64,000 nt of DNA, from NCBI GenBank assembly GCA_964443225.1, contig CAYUCC010000023.1, forward strand, positions 1 through 64,000, given 5' to 3'. Position numbers and translations under genes: made by a program. A model generated the notes under the pieces. That model had not been told where the DNA came from. It searched no databases and worked only from the letters and a program-made list of their open reading frames with translations. This DNA comes from SSC4 sp964443225. Its GTDB lineage: Bacteria; Chloroflexota; Anaerolineae; SSC4; Amarolineaceae. Positions within the stretch are counted from its first letter, which is position 1. Each line of letters begins with the position of its first letter. This document shows positions 8,816-16,924 of the stretch, one piece after another.

Positions 8816-9071
8816 TGACCAATCCAGCGCCGCTGTGTGCCCTAGCGGTCGTTTGACTGGCTTCCAGACTGCTTGCATCGCCTGATTCTGGTGCCCGCCG
8901 GCGCCCGGAAAATCGTGCCTTCGGGTCGTGGCCATCTTGGTCAGTTCGTCAGAAATGGACGATAAGCCATGCGGATCAAACGGCTCGTTCTGGTGGCCCT
9001 TTTTTGGCAATCATTCTGCCTGCATAGCCGACTGGTACCGGAGATCCGTAACCATCTATCAGGAGGATGCA

Positions 9072-12000
9072 ATGTTTTCCCGTAATCTTCGTGTATTTGC
9101 CGTATGTGTCTTCGTAGCAGTTCTGGTATTTGGCGTTCACCAGGCTGTTGCGATGCCGCCCTCAGGGGCAATCGAGCCTGACCAGTCGGTGGTGCCGCTG
9201 CAGGATACCCCAATCGTCGCTGCCAAACCCACCCCATCGCTCGTCGCCGTGGCGGATCGCCAGCTGGCTGCCATCGAGGACACACAAACCTCAGATCTCG
9301 CGCTCTTCGATCATCCAGCGGAGAGCGATCTGCCACCCGAAGTCGCCTCCAAGCTCGATTCCCGGCTGCGCCTGGCATATCAGCTGTGGGTTGCCACTGG
9401 TGTCTCGGACGAGCCTGAGCTCGAAAGACCGCGAACCCAAGATCCGGTTGAGACCACGCTCGACACCGTCGCCCACAACCTTGGCACCCAAATCGAGCTG
9501 TCGCTGACGGGTTCCGACGACAGTGCGCAGGTCTTGATTCATACTATCGATGACGCACACGAGCTGGAAAACTTGGGCATCTCCATCACGACGAGGATCG
9601 GTGATGTCGCCACAGCAAGGATTCCGTTTGACCAATTGCTCGCCGTTGCTTCGCTACCTTCGGTCGTACGTATCGAAGCGAGTGGCGCGCTGTATTCCAC
9701 CACCAACGCCAGCGTACCAGACACAGGAGCTCCGCAACTGTGGAATCCCCATGGCCTTACCGGTGCAGACACGATCGTTGCCTTGATCGATACGGGTATC
9801 GATCCATTACACCCCGATTTCGTGGGCCCCGATGGTACGACACGCATCCGGTCATTGCTCGATTTCAGTGATCCAGGCGATCCCGACAGCAATGGTTACC
9901 TGAACGGCAGCGGCTTCGCCGGCGGTACCGAGTACAACGCAAATCAAATCAACAACGCACTGACGAGCCCAGGCCGTTTCGATCGAAGTTCAGACACGCC
10001 ACTAACTATCCCCGATAGCTCGCCCTCTGGTGTTACCTCGGAGCTGGCTGTATCGACAAATGGCAGTATCAGTAGCGTGGCTATCGATCTATACATTGTG
10101 CATTCGTGGGTAGGTGACCTACGGGTGACATTGACCTGTCCTTCGGGCACAACCACGACCCTGCACAATCAAACTGGCGGCAGCCGGGACGATATTATTG
10201 GGACTTTCGTGGTGTCAGCATGTAATGGTCAAAGTGCCGCGGGTGTCTGGCGTCTGACGGTATCTGACCATTTTTACGCGTATGGAGGTACTCTGGAGTT
10301 CTGGAACTTGCACCTCAATCAACCGGTGCGAATGAATGATCAGGTCGGCCATGGGACGCACGTTATTGGCACAGCAGCTGGAAACGGTCGTGCGACAGGA
10401 AACGGTGTCCCTGTCGGCACCTTCAAGGGCATGGCACCCGATGCAAACTTGATTGCCGTCAGGGGCACGCGCGACTATGTTGGTGGTTTCTCCAGTGCTG
10501 ACGTAGTCAACGCCTTGTCGTTCGTCGACCAGGAAGCGACCGCCACCGGCCAACCCTATGTCGCCAATCTGAGCCTGGGAACGCCCATCGGTCCCCACGA
10601 TGGCACGACGCTTCTTGAACGTAGCATCGACAATCTCGTCGGACCTGGCCAACCCGGCAAGGCAGTTGTCGTAAGCGCAGGCAATTCAGGTGCCGAGAAC
10701 AGTCACGCCCGCGCAACCCTGGCAAGTGGCGGCAGCAAAGAGGTATTCTTCGACATACCAGACGCCCCACCAGGGTACTACGCGGTCGTCGCGCTTGACG
10801 TGTGGTATGAAGGAACCGACGAGTTCGGAGTAGGTTATCGCCGGCCGGATGGTGTCGTCAGGCTGCGAACCATCAATCCTGGCGATGCGGGACAGTGCTA
10901 TTATCTCAGCGACTACTCCTACATCGTTTGTGTTGAATCCGCGCTGAATGATCCTAACAACGGTGACAAGGAAATCTATTTGTTGTTCCTGGTCGATGCC
11001 AGTTACGCTGGTCAGTGGCACTTGATCTTACATGGTGATGCCGTCGTCAACGGCAGGTTCGACGCGTGGAGCCTGGGCGGTGGGTTTGCCAGCGACGTCG
11101 ATGCACGAATGCGCGTACAAATGCCAGGCACGGCGCACAACGCCATCACCGTGGGTGCGTACACAACTAAAAACGAATGGTCTGACGTTAATGGCATCAT
11201 CCAGACGATTGGGGCCCAGGTGGGGGCGCGCGCAGCCTTTTCCAGCGATGGGCCAACCCGAGACGGTCGCATGAAACCCGATATTGCCGCACCTGGGCAA
11301 GTGATCTGTTCCAGCCTTTCGAACGAAGCGCCCGCCGAAGCCTACGGATCCATGTATCTGACCACCGCCGCAATCTGTGAGGATGGCCGGCATGGGGCGG
11401 CACGTGGCACATCGATGGCGGCGCCGCACGTCGCCGGTGCCGTGGCGTTACTGCTTGACCAAAATCCAAATCTCGATGCCGGCCAACTCAGAAACAGACT
11501 AACCACGCACGCGCGGATCGATTCCTTCACCGGCACGGTGCCCAATAATCGATGGGGATATGGTAAACTGGATGTGTGGGCGGCATCTGGCATCACGCCA
11601 CCTAACATGACGCCCCAGGTGTATTTGCCGATGGTCGACAAACAGCCGACACCAACGCCGACGCCGACACGGACACCAACACCGACACCCACGCCAACGC
11701 GCACACGCCCGCCCACGCGTACACCTACGCCAACCGTTACGCCTACACCGACCCCCGACGGCTGGACCACCATCACCAGTGAGAACTTCGAAGCGAACTT
11801 TCCGCGCAATGGATGGGTAGTCCACGACAACCAGCCAGGTTATGGTCAATACTACTGGGCAAAGCGCATCTGCCTGCCGCGTTCTGGGAGTTCCAGTGGT
11901 TGGGCTGTCGGTGGTGGTGCAGAGGGCAGTCCCTTGTCTTGTGGCAGCTACTATCCAAATTATGCCTACAGTTGGCTCATCTATGGACCGTTCAACCTGG

Positions 12001-12413
12001 AAGGGGCCAGTGATGCAGAACTTCTCTTCGATTACTGGGAAAATGCCGAAGCTGGCTTTGATGCGCTTTTCTGGGGTGCATCAACCGACAACGATCAATA
12101 TTACGGTCAGTACTTTTCCGGTAACTCCGGAGGATGGCGAGCACGGAATTTCGACTTGACCAACGTGTATCAATTGGGCAACCTTCTGGGTCAGCCCAAT
12201 GTCTGGATCGCCTTTGTCTTCGTCAGCGACTTCTCTATCACCTATCCGGAAGGCGCCTACGTTGACAACATCCGGCTACGCAAATTGATGGGCACAGCGA
12301 TCGAGCAGTCTCTTCCCGCTCTTTCATGTGACAAAGTGGCTGTGGAAGCTGGGATAGAAGTTCCATGCGCAGCACTCGATAGGTCCACTGTGCCTTTCCC
12401 GCTTGTTCGCTGA
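9072..12413 (+). CDS. Secreted subtilase (S8) with inserted P-domain-like module
   Basis: 1113 residues. Signal peptide (MFSRNLRVFAVCVFVAVLVF), a pro-region to about 210, then a subtilisin domain with catalytic D240 (ALIDTGID), H427 (GHGTHV), oxyanion N538 (SAGNSG) and S781 (GTSMAAPHVAG). About 187 residues separate Asp and His; residues about 305-420 resemble a proprotein-convertase P domain (SSVAIDLYIVHSWVGDLRVTL). A second beta-rich insert lies between N538 and S781. After YLPMVDKQ comes a Thr-Pro linker (856-895) and a C-terminal jelly-roll-like domain (900-1090, EGAYVDNIRLRK). ATG 9072 has AGGAGG 5 bases upstream. It is probably an extracellular or surface protease. Confidence 0.92.
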   Translation: MFSRNLRVFAVCVFVAVLVFGVHQAVAMPPSGAIEPDQSVVPLQDTPIVAAKPTPSLVAVADRQLAAIEDTQTSDLALFDHPAESDLPPEVASKLDSRLRLAYQLWVATGVSDEPELERPRTQDPVETTLDTVAHNLGTQIELSLTGSDDSAQVLIHTIDDAHELENLGISITTRIGDVATARIPFDQLLAVASLPSVVRIEASGALYSTTNASVPDTGAPQLWNPHGLTGADTIVALIDTGIDPLHPDFVGPDGTTRIRSLLDFSDPGDPDSNGYLNGSGFAGGTEYNANQINNALTSPGRFDRSSDTPLTIPDSSPSGVTSELAVSTNGSISSVAIDLYIVHSWVGDLRVTLTCPSGTTTTLHNQTGGSRDDIIGTFVVSACNGQSAAGVWRLTVSDHFYAYGGTLEFWNLHLNQPVRMNDQVGHGTHVIGTAAGNGRATGNGVPVGTFKGMAPDANLIAVRGTRDYVGGFSSADVVNALSFVDQEATATGQPYVANLSLGTPIGPHDGTTLLERSIDNLVGPGQPGKAVVVSAGNSGAENSHARATLASGGSKEVFFDIPDAPPGYYAVVALDVWYEGTDEFGVGYRRPDGVVRLRTINPGDAGQCYYLSDYSYIVCVESALNDPNNGDKEIYLLFLVDASYAGQWHLILHGDAVVNGRFDAWSLGGGFASDVDARMRVQMPGTAHNAITVGAYTTKNEWSDVNGIIQTIGAQVGARAAFSSDGPTRDGRMKPDIAAPGQVICSSLSNEAPAEAYGSMYLTTAAICEDGRHGAARGTSMAAPHVAGAVALLLDQNPNLDAGQLRNRLTTHARIDSFTGTVPNNRWGYGKLDVWAASGITPPNMTPQVYLPMVDKQPTPTPTPTRTPTPTPTPTRTRPPTRTPTPTVTPTPTPDGWTTITSENFEANFPRNGWVVHDNQPGYGQYYWAKRICLPRSGSSSGWAVGGGAEGSPLSCGSYYPNYAYSWLIYGPFNLEGASDAELLFDYWENAEAGFDALFWGASTDNDQYYGQYFSGNSGGWRARNFDLTNVYQLGNLLGQPNVWIAFVFVSDFSITYPEGAYVDNIRLRKLMGTAIEQSLPALSCDKVAVEAGIEVPCAALDRSTVPFPLVR

Positions 12414-12540
12414 TTGTGCGGTCGCGTAGGTCGTGTACTCAGCCGACCGACGAGCCCCTGAATTGTACGCGCCATGAGCCACGTTGATCCCGTGTAGCTC
12501 CTGGTTAGGCCTGCCCGTAGTCCCCCTCCTCATGACGAGT

Positions 12541-12580
12541 CAAATGTGACCGGTGGAGACACGCCCACTGGTCACATTTG
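12541..12580. terminator. Hairpin downstream of the subtilase
   Basis: CAAATGTGACC and GGTCACATTTG form a perfect 11-bp stem, with an inner GTGG/CCAC pairing. It is the likely end of the subtilase transcript, although only a weak T run follows. Confidence 0.5.
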
Positions 12581-12934
12581 TTATCACGTCTCCAATCTTC
12601 GCTTGTGATTCACCTATCATTTGATATGGGATATGGCGTCTCTGGTTGCCATGGCACGCCTCGCGGTCGCGGATTTGATGAACCACAGTTGGTGCGGAAT
12701 TGCGCGCTGGTCGGTAGATTCTGGAACACCGACATGCTAATCTGCTCCTATCACGTTCTGTGTCGGGTTCACGTTTTTCCTGTAGGCCTTGCTGACGAGC
12801 CTCGACTGGTCACGGACAGTCGCCTGCACACGAAACATCTGGCTGATCGGAGTCGCGAATGCCATCGTCTTCGGTTCGCTATCAAAGCTGACCACGAGCA
12901 TAAGCGGTTACCGGTCATGCCCCCAATGAGCTAA
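12581..12934. other. Gene-free stretch upstream of the ubiquitin-like cassette
   Basis: A 118-codon open frame on the plus strand (12578-12934) has no recognisable domain and no ribosome binding site, and the minus strand shows only short frames. I see no gene here. It may contain the promoter of the cassette or decayed sequence. Confidence 0.4.
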
Positions 12935-13010
12935 GGGCCTGTAAAAGTAACTTCCTGCAAAATGGCCGGAATTCGCCGCAGATCGCGGTAAGTTATGCTC
13001 TTACAAGCCC
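12935..13010. repeat. Imperfect inverted repeat, MITE-like
   Basis: The ends GGGCCTGTAAAAGTAACTT (12935-12953) and AAGTTATGCTCTTACAAGCCC (12990-13010) are imperfect inverted repeats bounding 76 bp, with TA on both flanks. Size and ends resemble a miniature inverted-repeat element, but a large leader hairpin is equally possible. It ends 38 bp before the PRPP synthetase-like start codon. Confidence 0.4.
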
Positions 13011-13048
13011 TACGTGGAAGTCGTTCCGTCATTGGCAAGGAGGCCAGT

Positions 13049-14005
13049 ATGTCGAACGCTCAAACCATCCTGTTCGCCGGCAGTGCCCACCCCGCCCTGG
13101 GGCGCGAAGTGGCCACCCTCGCGGGTGTGCCGCTGGGTGATGCCGTTCTCAGTAAATGGTCCGATGGCGAGACCCGCGTCTGCCTGCACACGCCTGTGGC
13201 CGGCAAAACCGTCTACCTGGTCCAGCCCCTCACATCCGACACGCACTTCGTCGAGCTGCTTTGGATGATCGACGCCGCCCGCCGCAGCGGCGCTATCCAT
13301 GTCTTTGTGCTTGCGCCCTACCTGGCCTATGCCCGTCAGGACAAACCAACGCCAGGCCAGCAGGAACCCCACGCCGGCTCCCTGACGCTCACCCTGCTCG
13401 AGACGGTGGGTGCCTCCGGTATCATCACCATCGATCTCCACGCCGCGTCGCTCGTATCGGCCGTACGCATCCCCGTGCACAACCTGCTGCCTGTATCACT
13501 CATGATCACCGCCTGGGCTGCGGCAGGGATCGACCTGGACCACCTGGTCGTTGCTGCCGCCGATCCAGGCGCCATTCGCCGGGCCGGTGCCTTCTGCGAT
13601 GCCCTGGGAAAGGACGACCCGGCCGTATTGGTCAAACGCCGCACGGCCCACGGTCGCGCAGTGACTTGGGGGATGGTTGGAGACGTGCAAGACCGACCCG
13701 TGATGCTGGTCGACGACGTGACCAGCACCGGTTCGACCCTGGTGCAGGCCGCCGATGTCCTCGTGGCTCACGGTGCCGCAGCTGTGTATGCCTGTGTTTC
13801 CCACCTCCGCACGCCGGCTGACGTGGTATGGCTGGCCACGGCACCTATCACACGGCTGTTCGTGACCGATTCGGTGCCTATTTGTGACACAGCCGGTCAG
13901 AAAATCGTGGTGGTCGCCCTGGCGCCGCTGCTTGCCCAGGCGATTACCGAAAGCGGTCACGCCGCAGACCAAACGCGCCGGGAATACACGAACCGGGACG
14001 CATAA
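13049..14005 (+). CDS. Ribose-phosphate pyrophosphokinase (PRPP synthetase)-like
   Basis: 318 residues matching the PRPP synthetase fold: an N-terminal half with LFAGSAHPALGREVA and SDGETRV, the catalytic loop YARQDK (R96), the ribose-phosphate region D129-L-H131, and the PRPP-binding loop LVDDVTSTGST (D222-D223, T227-G228). The family makes PRPP from ribose 5-phosphate and ATP in the cytosol. The sequence is divergent around the regulatory flag and keeps the active-site landmarks. ATG 13049 has AAGGAGG 4 bases upstream. Only 9 bp separate it from the E2-like gene, so it is probably the first gene of the ubiquitin-like operon. It could be the housekeeping enzyme or a repurposed copy; the sequence does not decide this. 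Confidence 0.85.
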   Translation: MSNAQTILFAGSAHPALGREVATLAGVPLGDAVLSKWSDGETRVCLHTPVAGKTVYLVQPLTSDTHFVELLWMIDAARRSGAIHVFVLAPYLAYARQDKPTPGQQEPHAGSLTLTLLETVGASGIITIDLHAASLVSAVRIPVHNLLPVSLMITAWAAAGIDLDHLVVAAADPGAIRRAGAFCDALGKDDPAVLVKRRTAHGRAVTWGMVGDVQDRPVMLVDDVTSTGSTLVQAADVLVAHGAAAVYACVSHLRTPADVVWLATAPITRLFVTDSVPICDTAGQKIVVVALAPLLAQAITESGHAADQTRREYTNRDA

Positions 14006-14014
14006 CACATTGCT

Positions 14015-15142
14015 GTGAGTCAGTCATTGATGACCATGCCTATCACGCTCTTACTCGAAGATGTAGCCTTCGCCGCCTACGTGCAGCTTCGCCGGCAATC
14101 ACCCGATGCCAGCCCGACCGACAGGCTACGGGCGCGCATAGGGCAAACCGAAGATGAAGTCCATCGCCTGCAGGAGGTCTTGGGTCGCGAGCGCGAACTG
14201 GCCGTGCAGCAGGAACAGGGTCTGCTCTTCGCCTGGGCTTACCTGCGGCTGGCAGCCCAGCGCGAGCTCGATGCGCTGGGCCGTGAACCCTGGCTGCAAG
14301 AGCTCTCCCTTATCGCGGACGGCAATACGCTGTGGATCGCCGCCGGTCTGGCAAACTGCTGTCACCGATTAGAGCTTTCCATCTGCGGCGATGCGACGCG
14401 CCGGGTGTACGTGCACCAGCCTGCGCTTACCGTGGACCAGAACACACCCCTGTTTCACGTGGTGCTCAACAGTCTGTTTGCCGAAGGACGTCTGGCCGGT
14501 GTTGTAGCTGCCTGCGCACAGCGTCTCGGCCTAACCCTGGATACGCAGAGAACCAACCCGGCTCCCGCCATCACCCCCGAAGTCAGCCGCGCCTACTTCC
14601 GCCAGCGCGCGGCCTGGCTGACCGAACACGGCTTCCAGGCTATGCCCCAAACCATCGATCCTGATCTCATCGTCGCCCAATTGGACAGCCTGTACCACAC
14701 GCTGTTTCTCCTTGACCACCAGCTGCACGGGCACCTGCGACAGATCGAGCAGGCCGATCCCCTCGTGCGCTATCAGACGGAGTGGCAGCAACTGGTGGCA
14801 GTGCCCGGACTACGATCCCTGAGCGCCCAGGCCACTTCAGCTGAGATGATCACGGAACCCATTGCGGTGGACGGCATTCTCGTGGGTGAGTTCCGCGTGC
14901 AGTTCAATTTTACTGCCGGCAACCTGCGCATCACCAACACCACACACCCGATCATGCAGGGTGATACGCGTTACGACCACCCCCACGTGCGCAATGGCGT
15001 GCCGTGCCTGGGCAATATTCAGAAACACGTGAAGGGGCTTCTGGCCAGCTGGAACCTCGTCTATCTCGTGCCATTGACCCTCGACTTCCTGCGCAGCTAC
15101 AACCCATCGAACCCTCACTGCAACCTTCGTGCCTGGCAATGA
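14015..15142 (+). CDS. E2-like ubiquitin-conjugating protein, bacterial
   Basis: 375 residues from a GTG start; ATGs at 14030 and 14036 are alternatives, and no strong ribosome binding site marks any of them. The C-terminal 110 residues read like an E2/RWD fold: GILVGEFRVQFNF, then THP, then DHPHVRNGVPCLGN, giving H322-P323-H324 and candidate active-site C331, the spacing seen in eukaryotic HPN...CL. The first 260 residues are an unknown extension with a helical, coiled-coil-prone part (about 40-80) and a mixed alpha/beta part. In the pathway it would take the ubiquitin-like protein from the E1 as a thioester and pass it to a target. It sits between the PRPP synthetase-like and JAMM genes. 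Confidence 0.78.
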   Translation: MSQSLMTMPITLLLEDVAFAAYVQLRRQSPDASPTDRLRARIGQTEDEVHRLQEVLGRERELAVQQEQGLLFAWAYLRLAAQRELDALGREPWLQELSLIADGNTLWIAAGLANCCHRLELSICGDATRRVYVHQPALTVDQNTPLFHVVLNSLFAEGRLAGVVAACAQRLGLTLDTQRTNPAPAITPEVSRAYFRQRAAWLTEHGFQAMPQTIDPDLIVAQLDSLYHTLFLLDHQLHGHLRQIEQADPLVRYQTEWQQLVAVPGLRSLSAQATSAEMITEPIAVDGILVGEFRVQFNFTAGNLRITNTTHPIMQGDTRYDHPHVRNGVPCLGNIQKHVKGLLASWNLVYLVPLTLDFLRSYNPSNPHCNLRAWQ

Positions 15143-15162
15143 TGCCAGAAAGGAACAACCGG

Positions 15163-15918
15163 ATGCCAGAAAAACCAAAGGAGTTTCTAGGACGACTCAG
15201 TGGTCTCCCGGCTGCGATGCTCGCCGTGTGGAGCCACGGCGTCAGTGCCACTGAGCCCAGCTTGCCAACCATGACGACCACGTGGCGCAACCCAGGCCAG
15301 GCGGCTGTGCTCCGCTGCCCACGCCTGCGTATCGATTCGGAGGCCTTTGCTCGTCTGCACGCCTATGTCGAAGCCGCAGCCGGCGAAATTACCTTGCTGG
15401 GCAGTGCTGAATACGACCCGGTGCGGGGTGAGCTGTGGATCAGGCACCTGCTGCTGCCTGAACAACGGTGCACCGCCACTTCCACAATAGTGGATGAAAA
15501 AGCTCTCTCCCAGGTGTTGCTGGAAGCCGCGCGGCAAGGTGTGTTACTCAACGTGTGGCTGCACTCGCACGCCGACATGCCCGTCTTCTTCTCGGCCATC
15601 GATGAGCAGAATATCGAGACCGCCTTCCCCCAATCGCCTTACGTCGTCAGCCTGGTCGTCAACCGCAAGGGCGCGATGCGAGCGCGGTTGACACAGTTCA
15701 GCCCAATCGGTTTGGAGATCGATGATCTGCCGGTGGCGGTGAGTGTGTCAGCGTACGTTGAACAGGCGATTCGCGACGAGGTCAAGCAGAAACTGCACCT
15801 GGCCGATCCGACCCAGTATACCGATCGATTCGAATCAGCGTGCCATGCGGGCACGCGGTGGTCGATGCACCTTCCCGATGAAGTCAATGACGTCGCAAGA
15901 CGAGGTAATGCACCATGA
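15163..15918 (+). CDS. JAMM/JAB metalloprotease (deconjugase)
   Basis: 251 residues with a complete JAMM zinc motif: H134-S-H136, seven residues, S144-A-I-D147, and a likely catalytic Glu (E75) in GEITLLGSAEYD. JAMM enzymes cut isopeptide or peptide bonds after the C-terminal glycine of ubiquitin-like proteins. ATG 15163 is chosen for the AAAGGA 8 bases upstream; ATGs at 15139 and 15142, overlapping the E2-like stop, are alternatives. The last codons overlap the E1-like start by 4 bp. Because the ubiquitin-like protein already ends in Gly-Gly, removal from targets is a more likely job than precursor processing. Residues 1-50 are unassigned. Confidence 0.9.
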   Translation: MPEKPKEFLGRLSGLPAAMLAVWSHGVSATEPSLPTMTTTWRNPGQAAVLRCPRLRIDSEAFARLHAYVEAAAGEITLLGSAEYDPVRGELWIRHLLLPEQRCTATSTIVDEKALSQVLLEAARQGVLLNVWLHSHADMPVFFSAIDEQNIETAFPQSPYVVSLVVNRKGAMRARLTQFSPIGLEIDDLPVAVSVSAYVEQAIRDEVKQKLHLADPTQYTDRFESACHAGTRWSMHLPDEVNDVARRGNAP

Positions 15919-16601
15919 GGAACGATGAAGATTCGTATCGTTATCGGCTTCGCCAGGAGGACGTGGCCCCGGTCGACCAGATGCGCCGGCTGCCCGTGAC
16001 CTGTATCGGTGCTGGTGCCATCGGTGGCAACTTCTGCCTTCTCGGCAGCAAGCTGGGTTTCGACATCACGGTGTATGATGGTGACACGGTGGCGCCGGAA
16101 AACCTGAACAGTCAAATGTTTGGCCTGGCTGACCTGGGCCGCCCGAAAGTCGAGGCGCTGCAAGCGCGCTGTGCCTTGTTGGCTGGCGTTGAGATTCGGG
16201 CGATCGACGCGTTCGCAACCGGCGGTGAACCGGTCGACGGCGTGGTCATCGATGCATTGGACAGCATGGCCGGCCGCAAGGCCATTTGGGAAAACGTCAT
16301 CCTGCCCCGTACCACGTCCGTCGAGATGGTCGTGAGTGTGCGTATGGGGGCCGAGTCGGGCAGTCTCTTCATCGTGCGGCCCGGCGTCGCCCGTGAGCGT
16401 ATCTGGTACGAGGCTAACGGTCTGTATAGCGATGAACAGTCGATGCCACTGCCGTGCACGAACCGGGCCACATCTTACTGCACCAGCGTCGTCGCCGCAT
16501 TGGCGGTCTATCAGGTCAAACGAATCATGATGCGCCAACGGCCCCTCTTCCGCCGTGTCGAGTTCGACCTCGATGGCTTCATGTTTGTCGTCGAAGAATA
16601 G
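15915..16601 (+). CDS. ThiF/E1-like activating enzyme
   Basis: 228 residues with the adenylation core of ThiF/E1 proteins: nucleotide-binding G32-A-G-A-I-G37, YDGDTVAPENLN (D55, D57, N63), GRPKVEAL (K78), and IDALDS (D113, D116). Two cysteines, C181 and C189, lie in PLPCTNRATSYC, where a thioester cysteine or half of a metal site would be expected. It would adenylate the C-terminal glycine of the ubiquitin-like protein and hand it to the E2-like protein. It is shorter than ThiF/MoeB (about 250) and lacks an extra C-terminal domain. ATG 15915 overlaps the JAMM stop (ATGA) and has GAGGT upstream. Confidence 0.9.
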   Translation: MRNDEDSYRYRLRQEDVAPVDQMRRLPVTCIGAGAIGGNFCLLGSKLGFDITVYDGDTVAPENLNSQMFGLADLGRPKVEALQARCALLAGVEIRAIDAFATGGEPVDGVVIDALDSMAGRKAIWENVILPRTTSVEMVVSVRMGAESGSLFIVRPGVARERIWYEANGLYSDEQSMPLPCTNRATSYCTSVVAALAVYQVKRIMMRQRPLFRRVEFDLDGFMFVVEE

Positions 16602-16646
16602 CCGCCTGCATCGTTTCACAACAACCAGAAAAAGGAGAACAACACC

Positions 16647-16904
16647 ATGCAACAGCGTACCGTCATCACCAAACGTGCCACGTCCGACCTGCCGGCTACT
16701 GGGTTGGTTACGGTGGCAGCCTTCGGACAGCAGCTGCGGTCACTGCCGGGCCGCAGCATCGCCGATACTCTCGAGGACCTTGGCCTGCAGCCACAGCCAT
16801 ACCAGGTCGTACGTGTGGATGGTGAAAAGGTAGACGACCTGCACAAACGTGTGCTCATTATCGGTGAGATTGTCACGATCACCAATCAGGTCAGTGGCGG
16901 CTGA
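16647..16904 (+). CDS. Ubiquitin/ThiS-like modifier ending in Gly-Gly
   Basis: 85 residues, small beta-grasp pattern. The end, LIIGEIVTITNQVSGG, mirrors the ThiS/MoaD terminus and leaves a free Gly84-Gly85 with no tail to remove. The start is ATG 16647 with AAGGAG 9 bases upstream. It follows the E1-like gene by 45 bp in the same direction. By analogy with ThiS, MoaD, TtuB and ubiquitin it is adenylated by the E1-like enzyme. With an E2-like protein and a JAMM next door, protein conjugation is more likely than sulfur transfer, but a sulfur-carrier role is not excluded. There are no cysteines, and the first 10 residues are probably flexible. Confidence 0.82.
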   Translation: MQQRTVITKRATSDLPATGLVTVAAFGQQLRSLPGRSIADTLEDLGLQPQPYQVVRVDGEKVDDLHKRVLIIGEIVTITNQVSGG

Positions 16905-16924
16905 CCCCCTGAGCCGCCTGCGCG

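Noticed and set aside
12578..12934. A 118-codon plus-strand frame, considered as a transposase remnant
   Set aside because: No transposase motif or repeat ends could be read in either strand, so I call it gene-free sequence.
13049..16904. PRTRC-type plasmid module as explanation of the E2/JAMM/E1/Ubl genes
   Set aside because: The PRTRC modules also contain ParB-like and other marker genes, none of which is seen here, and the Ubl ends in Gly-Gly with a ThiS-like terminus unlike what I know of the PRTRC small protein.
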